Assembly: GCA_016722075.1 (NCBI GenBank)
Contig: JADKGW010000001.1
Coordinates: forward strand, 5,456,001-5,520,000
Length of the DNA: 64,000 nucleotides
From: Candidatus Kouleothrix ribensis
GTDB lineage: Bacteria; Chloroflexota; Chloroflexia; Chloroflexales; Roseiflexaceae
Direction of reading: 5' to 3'
Shown here: piece after piece, positions 51,896-61,180 of the stretch
Numbering within the stretch: position 1 is the stretch's first letter
Layout of the letters: every line of letters starts with the position of its first letter
Notes under the pieces: generated by a model
The model's database searches: none
What the model was told of the DNA's origin: nothing
What the model saw: the letters and a program-made list of their open reading frames with translations, nothing else
Program-made: the position numbers and the translations under genes

Positions 51896-52080
51896 TCAGG
51901 CGGCTTTGAGAAACGGTTTCAAGCCCACGCGCCGATCCAAGCCATGCGCGAACCGATACCACAAAGTCAGTTGATATACCAAGATTGCCCTCAGCACGAA
52001 ACGTCGCGTGTTGGTCAGTCCCTTGGTCGGTACCTGTCCGTGGCCATTTTCACACCTTCCTTATATCGTGCACGCATATG
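51896..52080 (-). other. Intergenic stretch with a short transposase-like remnant
   Basis: Minus-strand translation gives a short open segment (TRRFVLRAILVYQLTLWYRF up to a TGA at 51896-51898) without a start or a full domain. It may be the end of a lost insertion element. The 350 bases from 51871 to 52220 otherwise hold only the second leader repeat. Confidence 0.25.
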
Positions 52081-52112
52081 CTGAAATTCTAGCACACCTG
52101 GCAAATATCGCT

Positions 52113-52220
52113 CACCTGTTCTAAAATCGGACGCCCAGCTTCCCATACTACCATCCCGCGTGTCAAGGTGGTTTGCTTGGCTGTCATGTTCCTGTAATGT
52201 GCTGTGATCGTAGGTGTCAC
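52113..52220 (+). repeat. Leader repeat, copy 2, first part (split by an IS)
   Basis: This matches 48193-48303 with scattered changes and stops exactly at the insertion element. The remainder, starting AACATTCTGG, continues at 53722-53805 up to the start codon at 53806. The insertion thus separates the upstream half of the leader from its gene. Confidence 0.75.
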
Positions 52221-53599
52221 CTAGATTTGGCCCCAATTGATGGCGATGTGCTGGGGCCGTAGGCGCACATCCAAGCTACGGGCGAGATTGCGGACGCGTG
52301 GGGCGCGTTGGTTCAGCACCACTTCCACAATCCGCCCACGGGCATTGTGGACGAGAAAGCCGCTGATATGGAAGATATCGCGCACCATCCGTTTGAGGCC
52401 ATAGCGGCGCAGCTTGGGCTCGTGATCGCTCAGCCACTGGCGCGCCCAGACGATCACGTTATGGGCCAGGCTGCCCAGCAGCGTGAGCATCTGTTGCGCG
52501 GCGAACCGCTTCTTGCTCCGTTTCGTCAGGCCGATGCCCTGCTTGTCGTCCTTGAAGCTCGTCTCGACCCCACCACCACGCATGTCGTAGCACTGCACAT
52601 ACGCCAGCAGTACCGCCTGATGGTCCAAGACCTGCGCCTGGGGCTGGTTCGTTTCGGCAATCACATCAGCCGCCAGCAGGGTCGTGATGATCACCGCATA
52701 CTCCCACTGCCCGTTCTTCTGCTTCCAGCGGACGGCGATCCGCCCGACCGGACGCACGTATTCGGGCGCGGGCGTCGCCACCCACCCGACCTGGCGTCCT
52801 GCGATCTGCGGGTCATCGATCCATTCCGTCACGCTCACGCCCAGCTTGCGCGCCCGCTGGCGCGAGTAATCTTTGGTGAGGATGTGATAGCCGCGCGCCA
52901 ACGCCCAGTTGATGTCGTCGATACTGCCGCCGCCCGAGTCGATGCGCAGGATGGTGCGCTGGCGTTTGGCCTCGTCCAGCTCCAGCACTTGCTCGGCCGC
53001 GTTGACCAGGGGATCAGCGCTCTGGTCAGCCCGACCGTGCCCGCAAAGAGTTGATCGGTCACAATCTCACCATAGCGACTGGCCAGCACGCGCCCGAGCT
53101 GGCGCCCGCGGCGGTTGCGCTGGTTGGCGAAATAGCCTTTGGTGGCCAGCGCGGCTTTCGAGCCACAGGGCATGCCGCTCAGATCGACATCCAGCAATTG
53201 GTACTGGCGGGCGTAGGCATGCCGATAGCCCCGGCTGTGCTGGCGATAGATGATGGTCAGTGCCGCCGTCAACTGCTGCACGTTGGTCGCGGTGCAGGCG
53301 TTCAATGTCGCCTGAATGCTCGATTGCTCGGCACAGGCCTCCCGGCCAAACGCCTCCTGCAAGGCGCGATCGCTCCGCAGCAGCGTATTGGCCTCCACGA
53401 TGCCGTGGGCACCGGCCAGAATGGTGACCAAGGCATCAGTCAGTTTGTCCATGGGCGTATGGATGACCGTCTTCTGCACAATCTTCACCTGTTCCCGCAC
53501 CGGCACCAAGAAATCGATCTGCCGCAGATACAGCCCCAATGCAGCCAGCGATGCGACAGGCGTAAAGGTCGTGGTCGGCGCCGTGGTAGACTGGGCCAT
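52221..53599 (-). pseudogene. IS4/IS1380-like transposase, frameshifted
   Basis: The start is an ATG at 53599 after GGAGG. The first frame carries the first acidic residue (YQLLDVDLSGMPCG). The second frame carries RIDSGGGSIDDINW and the glutamate in GGGVETSFKDDKQG, and ends at a TAG lying inside the terminal repeat. A one-base shift near 53021-53035 breaks the reading frame, so the element is probably immobile unless helped. Confidence 0.8.
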
Positions 53600-53714
53600 G
53601 ATGAGCCTCCTTTTTCGTGACGGTGAAATCCCGAAAAGGTATGGCTCATCATGCATTTTTCTGCAACCGCATTACGCCCAGCGGCATCGTGTCGCCAATT
53701 GGAGCCAAAACTAG
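52221..53714. mobile_element. DDE insertion sequence (1494 bp) with 7-bp target duplication
   Basis: Terminal inverted repeats begin CTAGATTTGGCCCCAATTG at the left and CTAGTTTTGGCTCCAATTG (read inward) at the right. The target GTGTCAC is duplicated at 52214-52220 and 53715-53721. Removing the element rejoins a leader identical in layout to that at 48193-48388, which confirms the boundaries. Confidence 0.88.
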
Positions 53715-53805
53715 GTGTCACAACATTCTGGTTTTTTGAGTAGCTCTCTGCATCGTCTTTCGCTTGGTCTTGTATCCTTCTGCCACCCGCAGAAAGAGCG
53801 AAACC

Positions 53806-54195
53806 ATGCGCTACCTGGTCTCTGCAGCCGTCGCTTTCTTTGTGCTGGCGCTGATCGCGCCAGCGCTCGCCGCTGCGCCCGATTGCACGACCAACCCCTG
53901 CACCTACATTCCGCTGGCGCTCAAGCCGCCGAGCGGGGCACCTGAGCCGACCTCCTCGGCGACCCACACTGCTACAGCGACGGCCACGCGCACCGCCACG
54001 CCAACGAATACGCGAACACCGAGCCCGACCGCAACGCAGCAGACAAATTGCGCGGCAGAGTATCCTACTGTGTGCATCCCACCACCACCACCCGATCTGA
54101 ACTGTGCGGATATCCCCTATCGTAATTTCACGGTGCTCCCGCCCGATCGTCATCGCTTTGACACGGATCACGATGGTATTGGGTGTGAGCAATAA
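53806..54195 (+). CDS. Secreted protein with excalibur-type calcium-binding end
   Basis: The 129-residue protein has a signal peptide (SAAVAFFVLALIAPALAAA), a Cys pair (CTTNPC) and a Thr/Ala/Pro-rich linker. The C-terminal motif FDTDHDGIGCEQ, preceded by NCADIPYRNF, is the excalibur DxDxDGxGCE signature. It is expected at the cell surface. Its leader is the second copy of the repeat, now interrupted 91 bases upstream by the IS. Confidence 0.8.
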   Translation: MRYLVSAAVAFFVLALIAPALAAAPDCTTNPCTYIPLALKPPSGAPEPTSSATHTATATATRTATPTNTRTPSPTATQQTNCAAEYPTVCIPPPPPDLNCADIPYRNFTVLPPDRHRFDTDHDGIGCEQ

Positions 54196-54393
54196 AGTAT
54201 CCAAGCACATTAGGATGTGTGGTGATTGAAGCGTGTAACGTTGATTTGAGCAGTCACAGAGTGCATACCGCTCCAGATGTCCCGGTTGAGCCTCCGCAAC
54301 CATATCTGCGTGCTAAATTTTGCCCGACGCGCGTTATCATGATATTAGGGGTATTCGCTGCAAGCACGCTACATTGTGTATAGGATACCGGCC

Positions 54394-57300
54394 ATGGAAC
54401 TCACGCTGTCATTCCAGCTCGGCACAGCTATCGCGGTTGACTGCGATGGCCAGCCTTCGCACACCTTCGATCTCCTCGCGCTGGTGCCCGACAAGCACAT
54501 TCCTGGCCGGCCACCGCAGCCGCTCGACGACCCGGTTGGCTTCGGGCAGGCGGTGTATACCGCGCTTTTCCCGCCTGGCACAGCCGCCCGTGCGGCGATC
54601 GAACGCGAAGTTCAGCGGTTCGTGCTGGTTGCAGCCGACCCAGCGATCGACGCTATCCCTTGGGAGTATGCCCACAACGGTGCCGACTTTATCGTGCTCG
54701 ACGTTGCCATGGTGCGCGGGATTCCACCTGATCAGCGCAGCGCGCCGCCGGATCTCAACGCCGGGCTGCATATCGTCGCTGTGCCTTCCAACCCGCTCGA
54801 CACCTCGGTAGTGCCGCTCAATATCGATGGCGAATGGCAGCGCCTCGATGAGATCATTCGGGCGTTGCCGGCGGCACTAACCCTCGAGCGCGTACGCCCG
54901 CCCACGATCGAGCAACTGCGCCGTCAAGTAGCCAACCAGCGCCAGCGCGTGGTGCATTTCATGGGCCACGGCGGGCAGACCGAACAGGGCGCAATCCTGT
55001 GCTTCGAGCAAAATGACGGCGCACTCGCGGTCGCAACGGCCAAGGAGGTGGTGCGGCTGGTACGCGGCACGACCTTCCTGGTGACGCTGAACGCGTGTGT
55101 GAGTGCCACGCCCGGCCCGACCGATTTTAATAACCTGGCGGCCGCCCTTGTGCGCCAGCAGGTGCCCTACGCGCTCGGCATGCGTTTTAGCGTGCTCGAC
55201 GAGGATGCGCGCACGTTCTCCCGCGTGCTGTACGACGAGTTGGCGCGTGGCGTGGCGGTCGAGCAGGCTGTGCTCCAGGTGCGCAATGCCTTGGCCCGCA
55301 GCCCGCGCCGCTGGGCGGTGGGCGTGCCGGTGCTGTACACAGCGTTGGGTGCGCCCGCACCCGGCTTTGTGGTGCCGGCCGGCGCACCGCAGGTGCTCGA
55401 TCACCAGCCCCGGTTGGAATTGGTGCCCGTGCTCCAACGCGCCGAAGGTGCCTTCCAGGGCCGCGTGGAGGAGCTGCGCGCGCTCGGCACCTGGCTGACC
55501 GGCGACAGCCGGCCGCGCGTGCTGACGATCCATGGTACGGGCGGCCAGGGCAAGACCGTCCTGGCCTGTGAGGCAGCCGAGCGCTATGCATGGGCCTGGC
55601 CGGGTGGCGTCGTGGCGCTTTCGCTGGAAAACTTGCCGCGCCGCGAGCAGTTCGTTGCGGAGCTGGCGCGCTTCCTGAGCATCGACACCGGAAGTATGCC
55701 CGATTCCGCTGCGCTTGAGCGCCAGATGCTGGCCGCGCTGAGCCGTCAGCGCACTCTGGTGGTGCTCGATAATGCCGAGACGCTGATGCATGCGGTCGAA
55801 GCGGGCGAGCCCGAGGCGCTGCGGCTGACCCAGCTGATTCGCGAGCAACTGCCCGGCCCACGGGTGACGCTACTGATAACATCGCGCAGTGTCCTGGGCT
55901 GGCCGGGTGAGGAGACGATCAGCCTGGAAGGGCTCAGCGATGCAGATGGTGCCGCGCTGTTCCGCGCCAGCGCGCCGCAGCGCCAGACTGCGATCGAGTT
56001 CGCTCAGGCCGCTGAGCTGAGCCACCGGGTTGGTGGCCACCCGCTGAGCCTGCGCCTGCTTGGCAGCGCGTTCAACGATGCGCAGCTGCCACTGCCAGCG
56101 TTTGTCGTCCAGCACGTGGCGCAGCTCCAATCGGCCAACAATAAATACGTGGGCGCTGACCACCGCCATCGCAACCTGTACGCAAGCATCGATACCAGTG
56201 TGCGCTACCTGTACGACGACTTGCGCGCCCTGCTCAGTGGCCTATGGGTCTTCCACACACCATTCCTGCCCGAGCTGGCTGTAGAAATCTTCGACCCAGA
56301 CCACGACGACGAGAGCGCAACGGAATCGCCAGTATACGACCGGCTGTATAAGCTATGGCAGCGCGGCCTGCTGGTGCGCAGCGTTGCCCCGCTGCGCGAG
56401 GGGAACCTATTGCTCTACCGGCTGCTGCCCACGCTGCGGCCATATGCCGAGCACTACCTGGCCAAGGCCATGGATCACGATCAGCTTCTGGAGCGCTTTG
56501 GTCTCGCATACGCGAACCTTGTGCGAGCGATCTATAATGAGCTTGATCGCAACAGTATGCTCGTGCAGGTCGCTCGTCAGGGCCGCGAGGATCTCGTTCG
56601 TGGCCTGGCCTATGTTCAGCACGAGCAGCAGGCTCGCTACCAGCTGCACTTGGGCTGGGTGCTTGGCCGGCTGGGCGACCGGCGCGCCGCGCAGATGCTG
56701 GCCGAGCGCGCCTTGGAGGCGAGCGAGGGCATTGATCAGAACGTGATGTTATCGGCAATGAATAACCTGGCCGGGGTGTACCGCGCCACCGGGCAGCCGC
56801 AGCGCGCGCTCCAGCTCTACGAGCAAGCCCTGCCGCTGCGGCGCGAAGTGGGCGACCGCGCCGGTGAAGCTGCCACCCTCAACAACATGGCTATGGTGTA
56901 CCAAGCCACCGGGCAGCCGCAGCGCGCGCTCCAGCTCTACGAGCAAGCCCTGCCGCTGATGCGCGAAGTGGGCGACCGCGCCGGTGAAGCCACCACCCTC
57001 AACAACATGGCTATGGTGTACCAAGCCACCGGGCAGCCGCAGCGCGCGCTCCAGCTCTACGAGCAAGCCCTGCCGCTGCGGCGCGAAGTGGGCGACCGCG
57101 CCGGTGAAGCCACCACCCTCAACAACATGGCCGGGGTGTACCAAGCCACCGGGCAGCCGCAGCGCGCGCTCCAGCTCTACGAGCAAGCCCTGCCGCTGAT
57201 GCGCGAAGTGGGCGACCGCGCCGGTGAAGCTGCCACCCTCAACAACATGGCCGGGGTGTACCAAGCCACCGGGCAGCCGCAGCGCGCGCTCCAGCTCTAC

Positions 57301-59700
57301 GAGCAAGCCCTGCCGCTGATGCGCGAAGTGGGCGACCGCGCCGGTGAAGCCGCCACCCTCAACAACATGGCTATGGTGTACCGCGCCACCGGGCAGCCGC
57401 AGCGCGCGCTCCAGCTCTACGAGCAAGCCCTGCCGCTGATGCGCGAAGTGGGCGACCGCGCCGGTGAAGCTGCCACCCTCAACAACCTGGCCGGGGTGTA
57501 CCGCGCCACCGGGCAGCCGCAGCGCGCGCTCCAGCTCTACGAGCAAGCCCTGCCGCTGATGCGCGAAGTGGGCGACCGCGCCGGTGAAGCCGCCACCCTC
57601 AACAACATGGCTATGGTGTACCGCGCCACCGGGCAGCCGCAGCGCGCGCTCCAGCTCTACGAGCAAGCCCTGCCGCTGATGCGCGAAGTGGGCGACCGCG
57701 CCGGTGAAGCCACCACCCTCAACAACATGGCTATGGTGTACCAAGCCACCGGGCAGCCGCAGCGCGCGCTCCAGCTCTACGAGCAAGCCCTGCCGCTGAT
57801 GCGCGAAGTGGGCGACCGCGCCGGTGAAGCCGCCACCCTCAACAACATGGCTATGGTGTACCGCGCCACCGGGCAGCCGCAGCGCGCGCTCCAGCTCTAC
57901 GAGCAAGCCCTGCCGCTGATGCGCGAAGTGGGCGACCGCGCCGGTGAAGCCGCCACCCTCAACAACATGGCTATGGTGTACCAAGCCACCGGGCAGCCGC
58001 AGCGCGCGCTCCAGCTCTACGAGCAAGCCCTGCCGCTGCGGCGCGAAGTGGGCGACCGCGCCGGTGAAGCCGCCACCCTCAACAACATGGCCGGGGTGTA
58101 CCAAGCCACCGGGCAGCCGCAGCGCGCGCTCCAGCTCTACGAGCAAGCCCTGCCGCTGCGGCGCGAAGTGGGCGACCGCGCCGGTGAAGCCACCACCCTC
58201 AACAACATGGCTATGGTGTACCAAGCCACCGGGCAGCCGCAGCGCGCGCTCCAGCTCTACGAGCAAGCCCTGCCGCTGCGGCGCGAAGTGGGCGACCGCG
58301 CCGGTGAAGCCGCCACCCTCAACAACATGGCCGGGGTGTACCAAGCCACCGGGCAGCCGCAGCGCGCGCTCCAGCTCTACGAGCAAGCCCTGCCGCTGCG
58401 GCGCGAAGTGGGCGACCGCGCCGGTGAAGCCACCACCCTCAACAACATGGCTATGGTGTACCAAGCCACCGGGCAGCCGCAGCGCGCGCTCCAGCTCTAC
58501 GAGCAAGCCCTGCCGCTGCGGCGCGAAGTGGGCGACCGCGCCGGTGAAGCCGCCACCCTGAATGGGATGGCCTATTTGGCGATGGAGATGCAGCGTTTCC
58601 CCGAGGCACTCACCTTGTTCGAGCAGTCGATCGCTTTGGAGCAGCAGGTGGGCCACCGCGCAGGTGAGATTGCCGGCTTGGTTGGTGCGGCGAGCCTGCT
58701 GTATCAGCATCTAAACCGGCAACCGGATGCAGTTGCCTTGCTCGATCAAGCGCTAGCCATCTTCCAGCAAACCGGCCTGCCACAGGATGCCGCCGGGCAC
58801 AGCCCGGCGACAGTGCAGCAGCTACGCAATGTAATGTACAATGGGCAATACTCTGATACCATCCAAAGCAACACGCAAACTATGCCACCTGAGCAGATCG
58901 AGGCGATTGTCGCCAATACCATTGTAGTCATGACGAGGATGCCACAGGAGCATGCCAAGTGGCACGGAATTATCGAGCACGCACTTGCCGATGCCCAACA
59001 GCGCGGCACCGATTGGGGAATTGAGGTAGACTTCTTTACCGCGGTGCTTGCTACCCTCGACAACCGGGCGCCAGTATTGGTAGAGGGGCATCCGTACGCG
59101 CCAGCGATCATGGCGATACAACAAGGTATCACAGCCACCACCAGCGAACCCGCCGGCCCAGCTCCAGTACTGACCGTCGACGTTGAGCTGGTTTCAGGTA
59201 GCGTCGCAGCATTGCTTGGCACGCCCCAGCAGAAGTTGGCACACGCCCAGCGCCTGGCAGCGCTCGCTGCCGGGAGCGATGATACCGGATTCCAACAGCT
59301 CACCACCACCATCCAGACCGCGCTGTTTGGCGCGCCGCTGGCCGAACTAGGCGGCGACCTGGCCGGCCCCTATCGGCAGGCCTGGGATGCAATCGCCCAC
59401 GCTGTCCTGCACGACGGCGTCGATCCAGACTTATTCGAGGCAATCATCGCCAACACGCTGGCCACGCTGAGGCCGGTCGCCGGCCAACGCAGCGAGTGGC
59501 GCAGCAACCTCGTCGAGCTGCACGACCAGGCCGCGCAAGGCGGCAAGCAACATCTAGCCAGGCTGACCACAGCGATCATTGCCCTGCTCGACGCCAACGG
59601 CGACCCGGCCGGGCTTGGCGTAGGCTTAGCAGGAATCTACGCCCAGACTTGGCAGGCAATCCTGGCCGGCCTGCCCCCAGCAGGAGCGCACCCAGCATGA
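54394..59700 (+). CDS. CHAT protease - STAND NTPase - TPR array protein (1768 residues)
   Basis: Residues 1-325 are a CHAT caspase-like peptidase with the catalytic pair H192 (VVHFMGHGG) and C235 (TLNACVSA). Residues about 355-620 are an NB-ARC/STAND NTPase: Walker A GTGGQGKT 381-388, Walker B LVVLDNAE with D459, LLITSRS, and GGHPLSL. A winged-helix-like region follows to about 780. Residues 790-1389 are fifteen 40-residue TPRs, nearly identical, then degenerate TPRs and a C-terminal helical domain to 1768. By analogy to STAND sensors, ligand binding by the repeats should trigger NTP-dependent oligomerisation and protease activation. The ATG at 54394 has AGGA upstream. It is the first gene of a coupled three-gene operon. 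Confidence 0.92.
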   Translation: MELTLSFQLGTAIAVDCDGQPSHTFDLLALVPDKHIPGRPPQPLDDPVGFGQAVYTALFPPGTAARAAIEREVQRFVLVAADPAIDAIPWEYAHNGADFIVLDVAMVRGIPPDQRSAPPDLNAGLHIVAVPSNPLDTSVVPLNIDGEWQRLDEIIRALPAALTLERVRPPTIEQLRRQVANQRQRVVHFMGHGGQTEQGAILCFEQNDGALAVATAKEVVRLVRGTTFLVTLNACVSATPGPTDFNNLAAALVRQQVPYALGMRFSVLDEDARTFSRVLYDELARGVAVEQAVLQVRNALARSPRRWAVGVPVLYTALGAPAPGFVVPAGAPQVLDHQPRLELVPVLQRAEGAFQGRVEELRALGTWLTGDSRPRVLTIHGTGGQGKTVLACEAAERYAWAWPGGVVALSLENLPRREQFVAELARFLSIDTGSMPDSAALERQMLAALSRQRTLVVLDNAETLMHAVEAGEPEALRLTQLIREQLPGPRVTLLITSRSVLGWPGEETISLEGLSDADGAALFRASAPQRQTAIEFAQAAELSHRVGGHPLSLRLLGSAFNDAQLPLPAFVVQHVAQLQSANNKYVGADHRHRNLYASIDTSVRYLYDDLRALLSGLWVFHTPFLPELAVEIFDPDHDDESATESPVYDRLYKLWQRGLLVRSVAPLREGNLLLYRLLPTLRPYAEHYLAKAMDHDQLLERFGLAYANLVRAIYNELDRNSMLVQVARQGREDLVRGLAYVQHEQQARYQLHLGWVLGRLGDRRAAQMLAERALEASEGIDQNVMLSAMNNLAGVYRATGQPQRALQLYEQALPLRREVGDRAGEAATLNNMAMVYQATGQPQRALQLYEQALPLMREVGDRAGEATTLNNMAMVYQATGQPQRALQLYEQALPLRREVGDRAGEATTLNNMAGVYQATGQPQRALQLYEQALPLMREVGDRAGEAATLNNMAGVYQATGQPQRALQLYEQALPLMREVGDRAGEAATLNNMAMVYRATGQPQRALQLYEQALPLMREVGDRAGEAATLNNLAGVYRATGQPQRALQLYEQALPLMREVGDRAGEAATLNNMAMVYRATGQPQRALQLYEQALPLMREVGDRAGEATTLNNMAMVYQATGQPQRALQLYEQALPLMREVGDRAGEAATLNNMAMVYRATGQPQRALQLYEQALPLMREVGDRAGEAATLNNMAMVYQATGQPQRALQLYEQALPLRREVGDRAGEAATLNNMAGVYQATGQPQRALQLYEQALPLRREVGDRAGEATTLNNMAMVYQATGQPQRALQLYEQALPLRREVGDRAGEAATLNNMAGVYQATGQPQRALQLYEQALPLRREVGDRAGEATTLNNMAMVYQATGQPQRALQLYEQALPLRREVGDRAGEAATLNGMAYLAMEMQRFPEALTLFEQSIALEQQVGHRAGEIAGLVGAASLLYQHLNRQPDAVALLDQALAIFQQTGLPQDAAGHSPATVQQLRNVMYNGQYSDTIQSNTQTMPPEQIEAIVANTIVVMTRMPQEHAKWHGIIEHALADAQQRGTDWGIEVDFFTAVLATLDNRAPVLVEGHPYAPAIMAIQQGITATTSEPAGPAPVLTVDVELVSGSVAALLGTPQQKLAHAQRLAALAAGSDDTGFQQLTTTIQTALFGAPLAELGGDLAGPYRQAWDAIAHAVLHDGVDPDLFEAIIANTLATLRPVAGQRSEWRSNLVELHDQAAQGGKQHLARLTTAIIALLDANGDPAGLGVGLAGIYAQTWQAILAGLPPAGAHPA
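56761..58560 (+). repeat. Fifteen tandem 120-bp units coding the TPR array
   Basis: Units start every 120 bases from 56761 to 58441 and differ essentially at four places: CTATG or CCGGGG (Met or Gly), CGC or CAA (Arg or Gln), ATG or CGG (Met or Arg), and GCC or ACC (Ala or Thr). Units 12-13 (58081-58320) and 14-15 (58321-58560) are the same 240-base block apart from one terminal base. The homogeneity points to recent expansion and gene conversion. Confidence 0.97.
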
Positions 59701-60509
59701 CACAGCTCTTTATTATTTCCGCGCCAGAGGATGACGCCTGTGCGGCCGAGCTGCGCGACGGCCTGGAAGCCCAGGGCTACGCCGTCTGGCAGGAGCCGGC
59801 GGGCCTGGATCAGGCCTCGGTGTCCTACCCGCGTGCGATCGAGGCCGGCATTCGGGGCAGCGCCGCCGCTGTTCTGATCTGGAGCGCCGCTGCCGCACGC
59901 GCCGAGTGGGTCGAGCGCAAGACGCTCTACGCCCAGCGGCTCCAGAAGCCACTGGTCATGCTTGTGCGCGACGCGACGGAGACACCGATCACCCTGGTGG
60001 ATGCTCCATCCTATCGGGTGGCCGGCGCATGTGCCGACACGGTTGCGCATATGCGCGGTCAGCTGCCTCAGCCCGATCCCGAGGATGTGTTGCTCGCGCT
60101 GCTGACCCACCAGTACATTCGCGATCGGAAGCGAGGCATCGCGCAGGCCGCTGAGCGCTTGCAGCGCGGCGAGCGCAACGCGGAGTTACTGGCCGTGCTC
60201 GAAGATATTGCCCGCAGCGATACGATCGAGACCGTGCGCGAAGAAGCGCAGAAGGTTCTCACAGCGATCGGGCAGCAAGCGCCAACGCACATGCCCGCCG
60301 ATGAAGCCCGGCATATGGTCGGGGCACGCTGCCCGCGCGGCCATGTGACGTACTTCGACCGGCGGACGATCTGCATTGCGGATGGCACCATCCCACGCGC
60401 GCATGTGCAGCGAGCCGAGAAGGATCTGGACGAGATCTACGTAACCTGTGGTACCAGCGGCTGCGGCGAGCAGTTGGTCATCCGTGTCGATTGCGAGGGC
60501 TACCGATGA
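59697..60509 (+). CDS. TIR-like domain protein with C-terminal Cys cluster
   Basis: This 270-residue protein begins LFIISAPEDDACAAELRDGL, continues YAVWQEPAGLDQAS and IRGSAAAVLIWSAAAARAEWV, which is a TIR/TIR-2 fold (residues 1-130). The expected catalytic Glu of the WVxxE segment seems to be Lys (WVERK), so NADase activity is doubtful. A helical linker (about 140-195) leads to a Cys-containing end (CPRGH, CIADG, CGTSGCGEQ) that may bind zinc. The ATG overlaps the CHAT gene's stop (ATGA), so the two are coupled. Confidence 0.82.
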   Translation: MTQLFIISAPEDDACAAELRDGLEAQGYAVWQEPAGLDQASVSYPRAIEAGIRGSAAAVLIWSAAAARAEWVERKTLYAQRLQKPLVMLVRDATETPITLVDAPSYRVAGACADTVAHMRGQLPQPDPEDVLLALLTHQYIRDRKRGIAQAAERLQRGERNAELLAVLEDIARSDTIETVREEAQKVLTAIGQQAPTHMPADEARHMVGARCPRGHVTYFDRRTICIADGTIPRAHVQRAEKDLDEIYVTCGTSGCGEQLVIRVDCEGYR

Positions 60510-61012
60510 AGCCACAGCCGCCAGCGGCGCCGCGCGCGCCGGCCGAGTCGAACGATACCGCGCCCCAGCCACCCATTCAGGAGGGTAGGCCGCTCAGCGA
60601 GGAGCAGAAGCGGCTGATCGCCTTCTTCGCCGATGCTGAAAGCAAGCAGGTCGATTTCCTCGACGAAGCCGGCAAGCGCATCATCGAGCTTACCACCGCG
60701 CTGCTGGGTGTGCTCTTCGCCATTGTGGCATTTGGCGACAAGTTCCCGCCGCCTTACCTAAGCAACAATCCTGTCGCCAAATTTCTGAGCCTCACAGCAC
60801 TGGCCTGCTACATTATGGCAATGCTACTGGCTCTGCGAACTGTTCAGCCACGCAACTACCAGCTCTTTCGGCACAACCTTGATCGCATGCGCCAGGAGCT
60901 GGATCGCCTGGTCGCGAATAAGCAGCGGTCGCTCTGGTGGGCCGGCGCACTATTTTGGATCGGCTCGGCCGTCCTGGCACTCCAGATCGCAGCTATCATT
61001 CTTTCAGCCTAA
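60506..61012 (+). CDS. Three-helix membrane protein, candidate effector
   Basis: A 168-residue protein with a Pro-rich N-terminus and an acidic amphipathic helix (LIAFFADAESKQVDFLDEAG). Three membrane segments follow (ITTALLGVLFAIVAFG-like at about 65-85, LSLTALACYIMAMLLAL at 96-112, and AGALFWIGSAVLALQIAAI at 146-164). It overlaps the TIR gene stop by four bases. Small multi-helix membrane proteins (for example SLATT-type) serve as pore-forming effectors in conflict systems. The specific family is not recognised. Confidence 0.75.
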   Translation: MKPQPPAAPRAPAESNDTAPQPPIQEGRPLSEEQKRLIAFFADAESKQVDFLDEAGKRIIELTTALLGVLFAIVAFGDKFPPPYLSNNPVAKFLSLTALACYIMAMLLALRTVQPRNYQLFRHNLDRMRQELDRLVANKQRSLWWAGALFWIGSAVLALQIAAIILSA

Positions 61013-61028
61013 GACAAGGTTTCGCCAC

Positions 61029-61125
61029 CTGTCAGGAAGATCCAATTCCGAACGCGGCGCCGAACTATCCCGTGGGAATTTTCTTGGCTGAGGTTTTCCC
61101 GGCCGCGATCGATAAGCAGTCATAG
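61029..61125 (+). pseudogene. Fragment of the lamin-tail surface protein
   Basis: The segment reads CQEDPIPNAAPNYPVGIF, nearly the same as CQEDPNPGAAPNYPVAIV in the protein at 49229-50254, then drifts out of register and stops. It is a short relic left after the operon. Confidence 0.6.
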
Positions 61126-61180
61126 CGATTCGTTGTTGCGGTTGATCGAATTCCGTGTAGCTCACCACCACCACCATCCT

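Noticed and set aside
56749..58710. A 653-residue minus-strand frame and several plus-strand alternate frames over the TPR array
   Set aside because: They arise because the 120-bp unit is a multiple of three and GC-rich, so every frame repeats; no start signal or domain supports them.
59496..59696. Upstream extension of the TIR-like gene by 67 codons
   Set aside because: The extension is Arg/Pro/Ala-rich out-of-frame CHAT-gene sequence; the ATG at 59697 overlaps the CHAT stop and starts the TIR fold directly.
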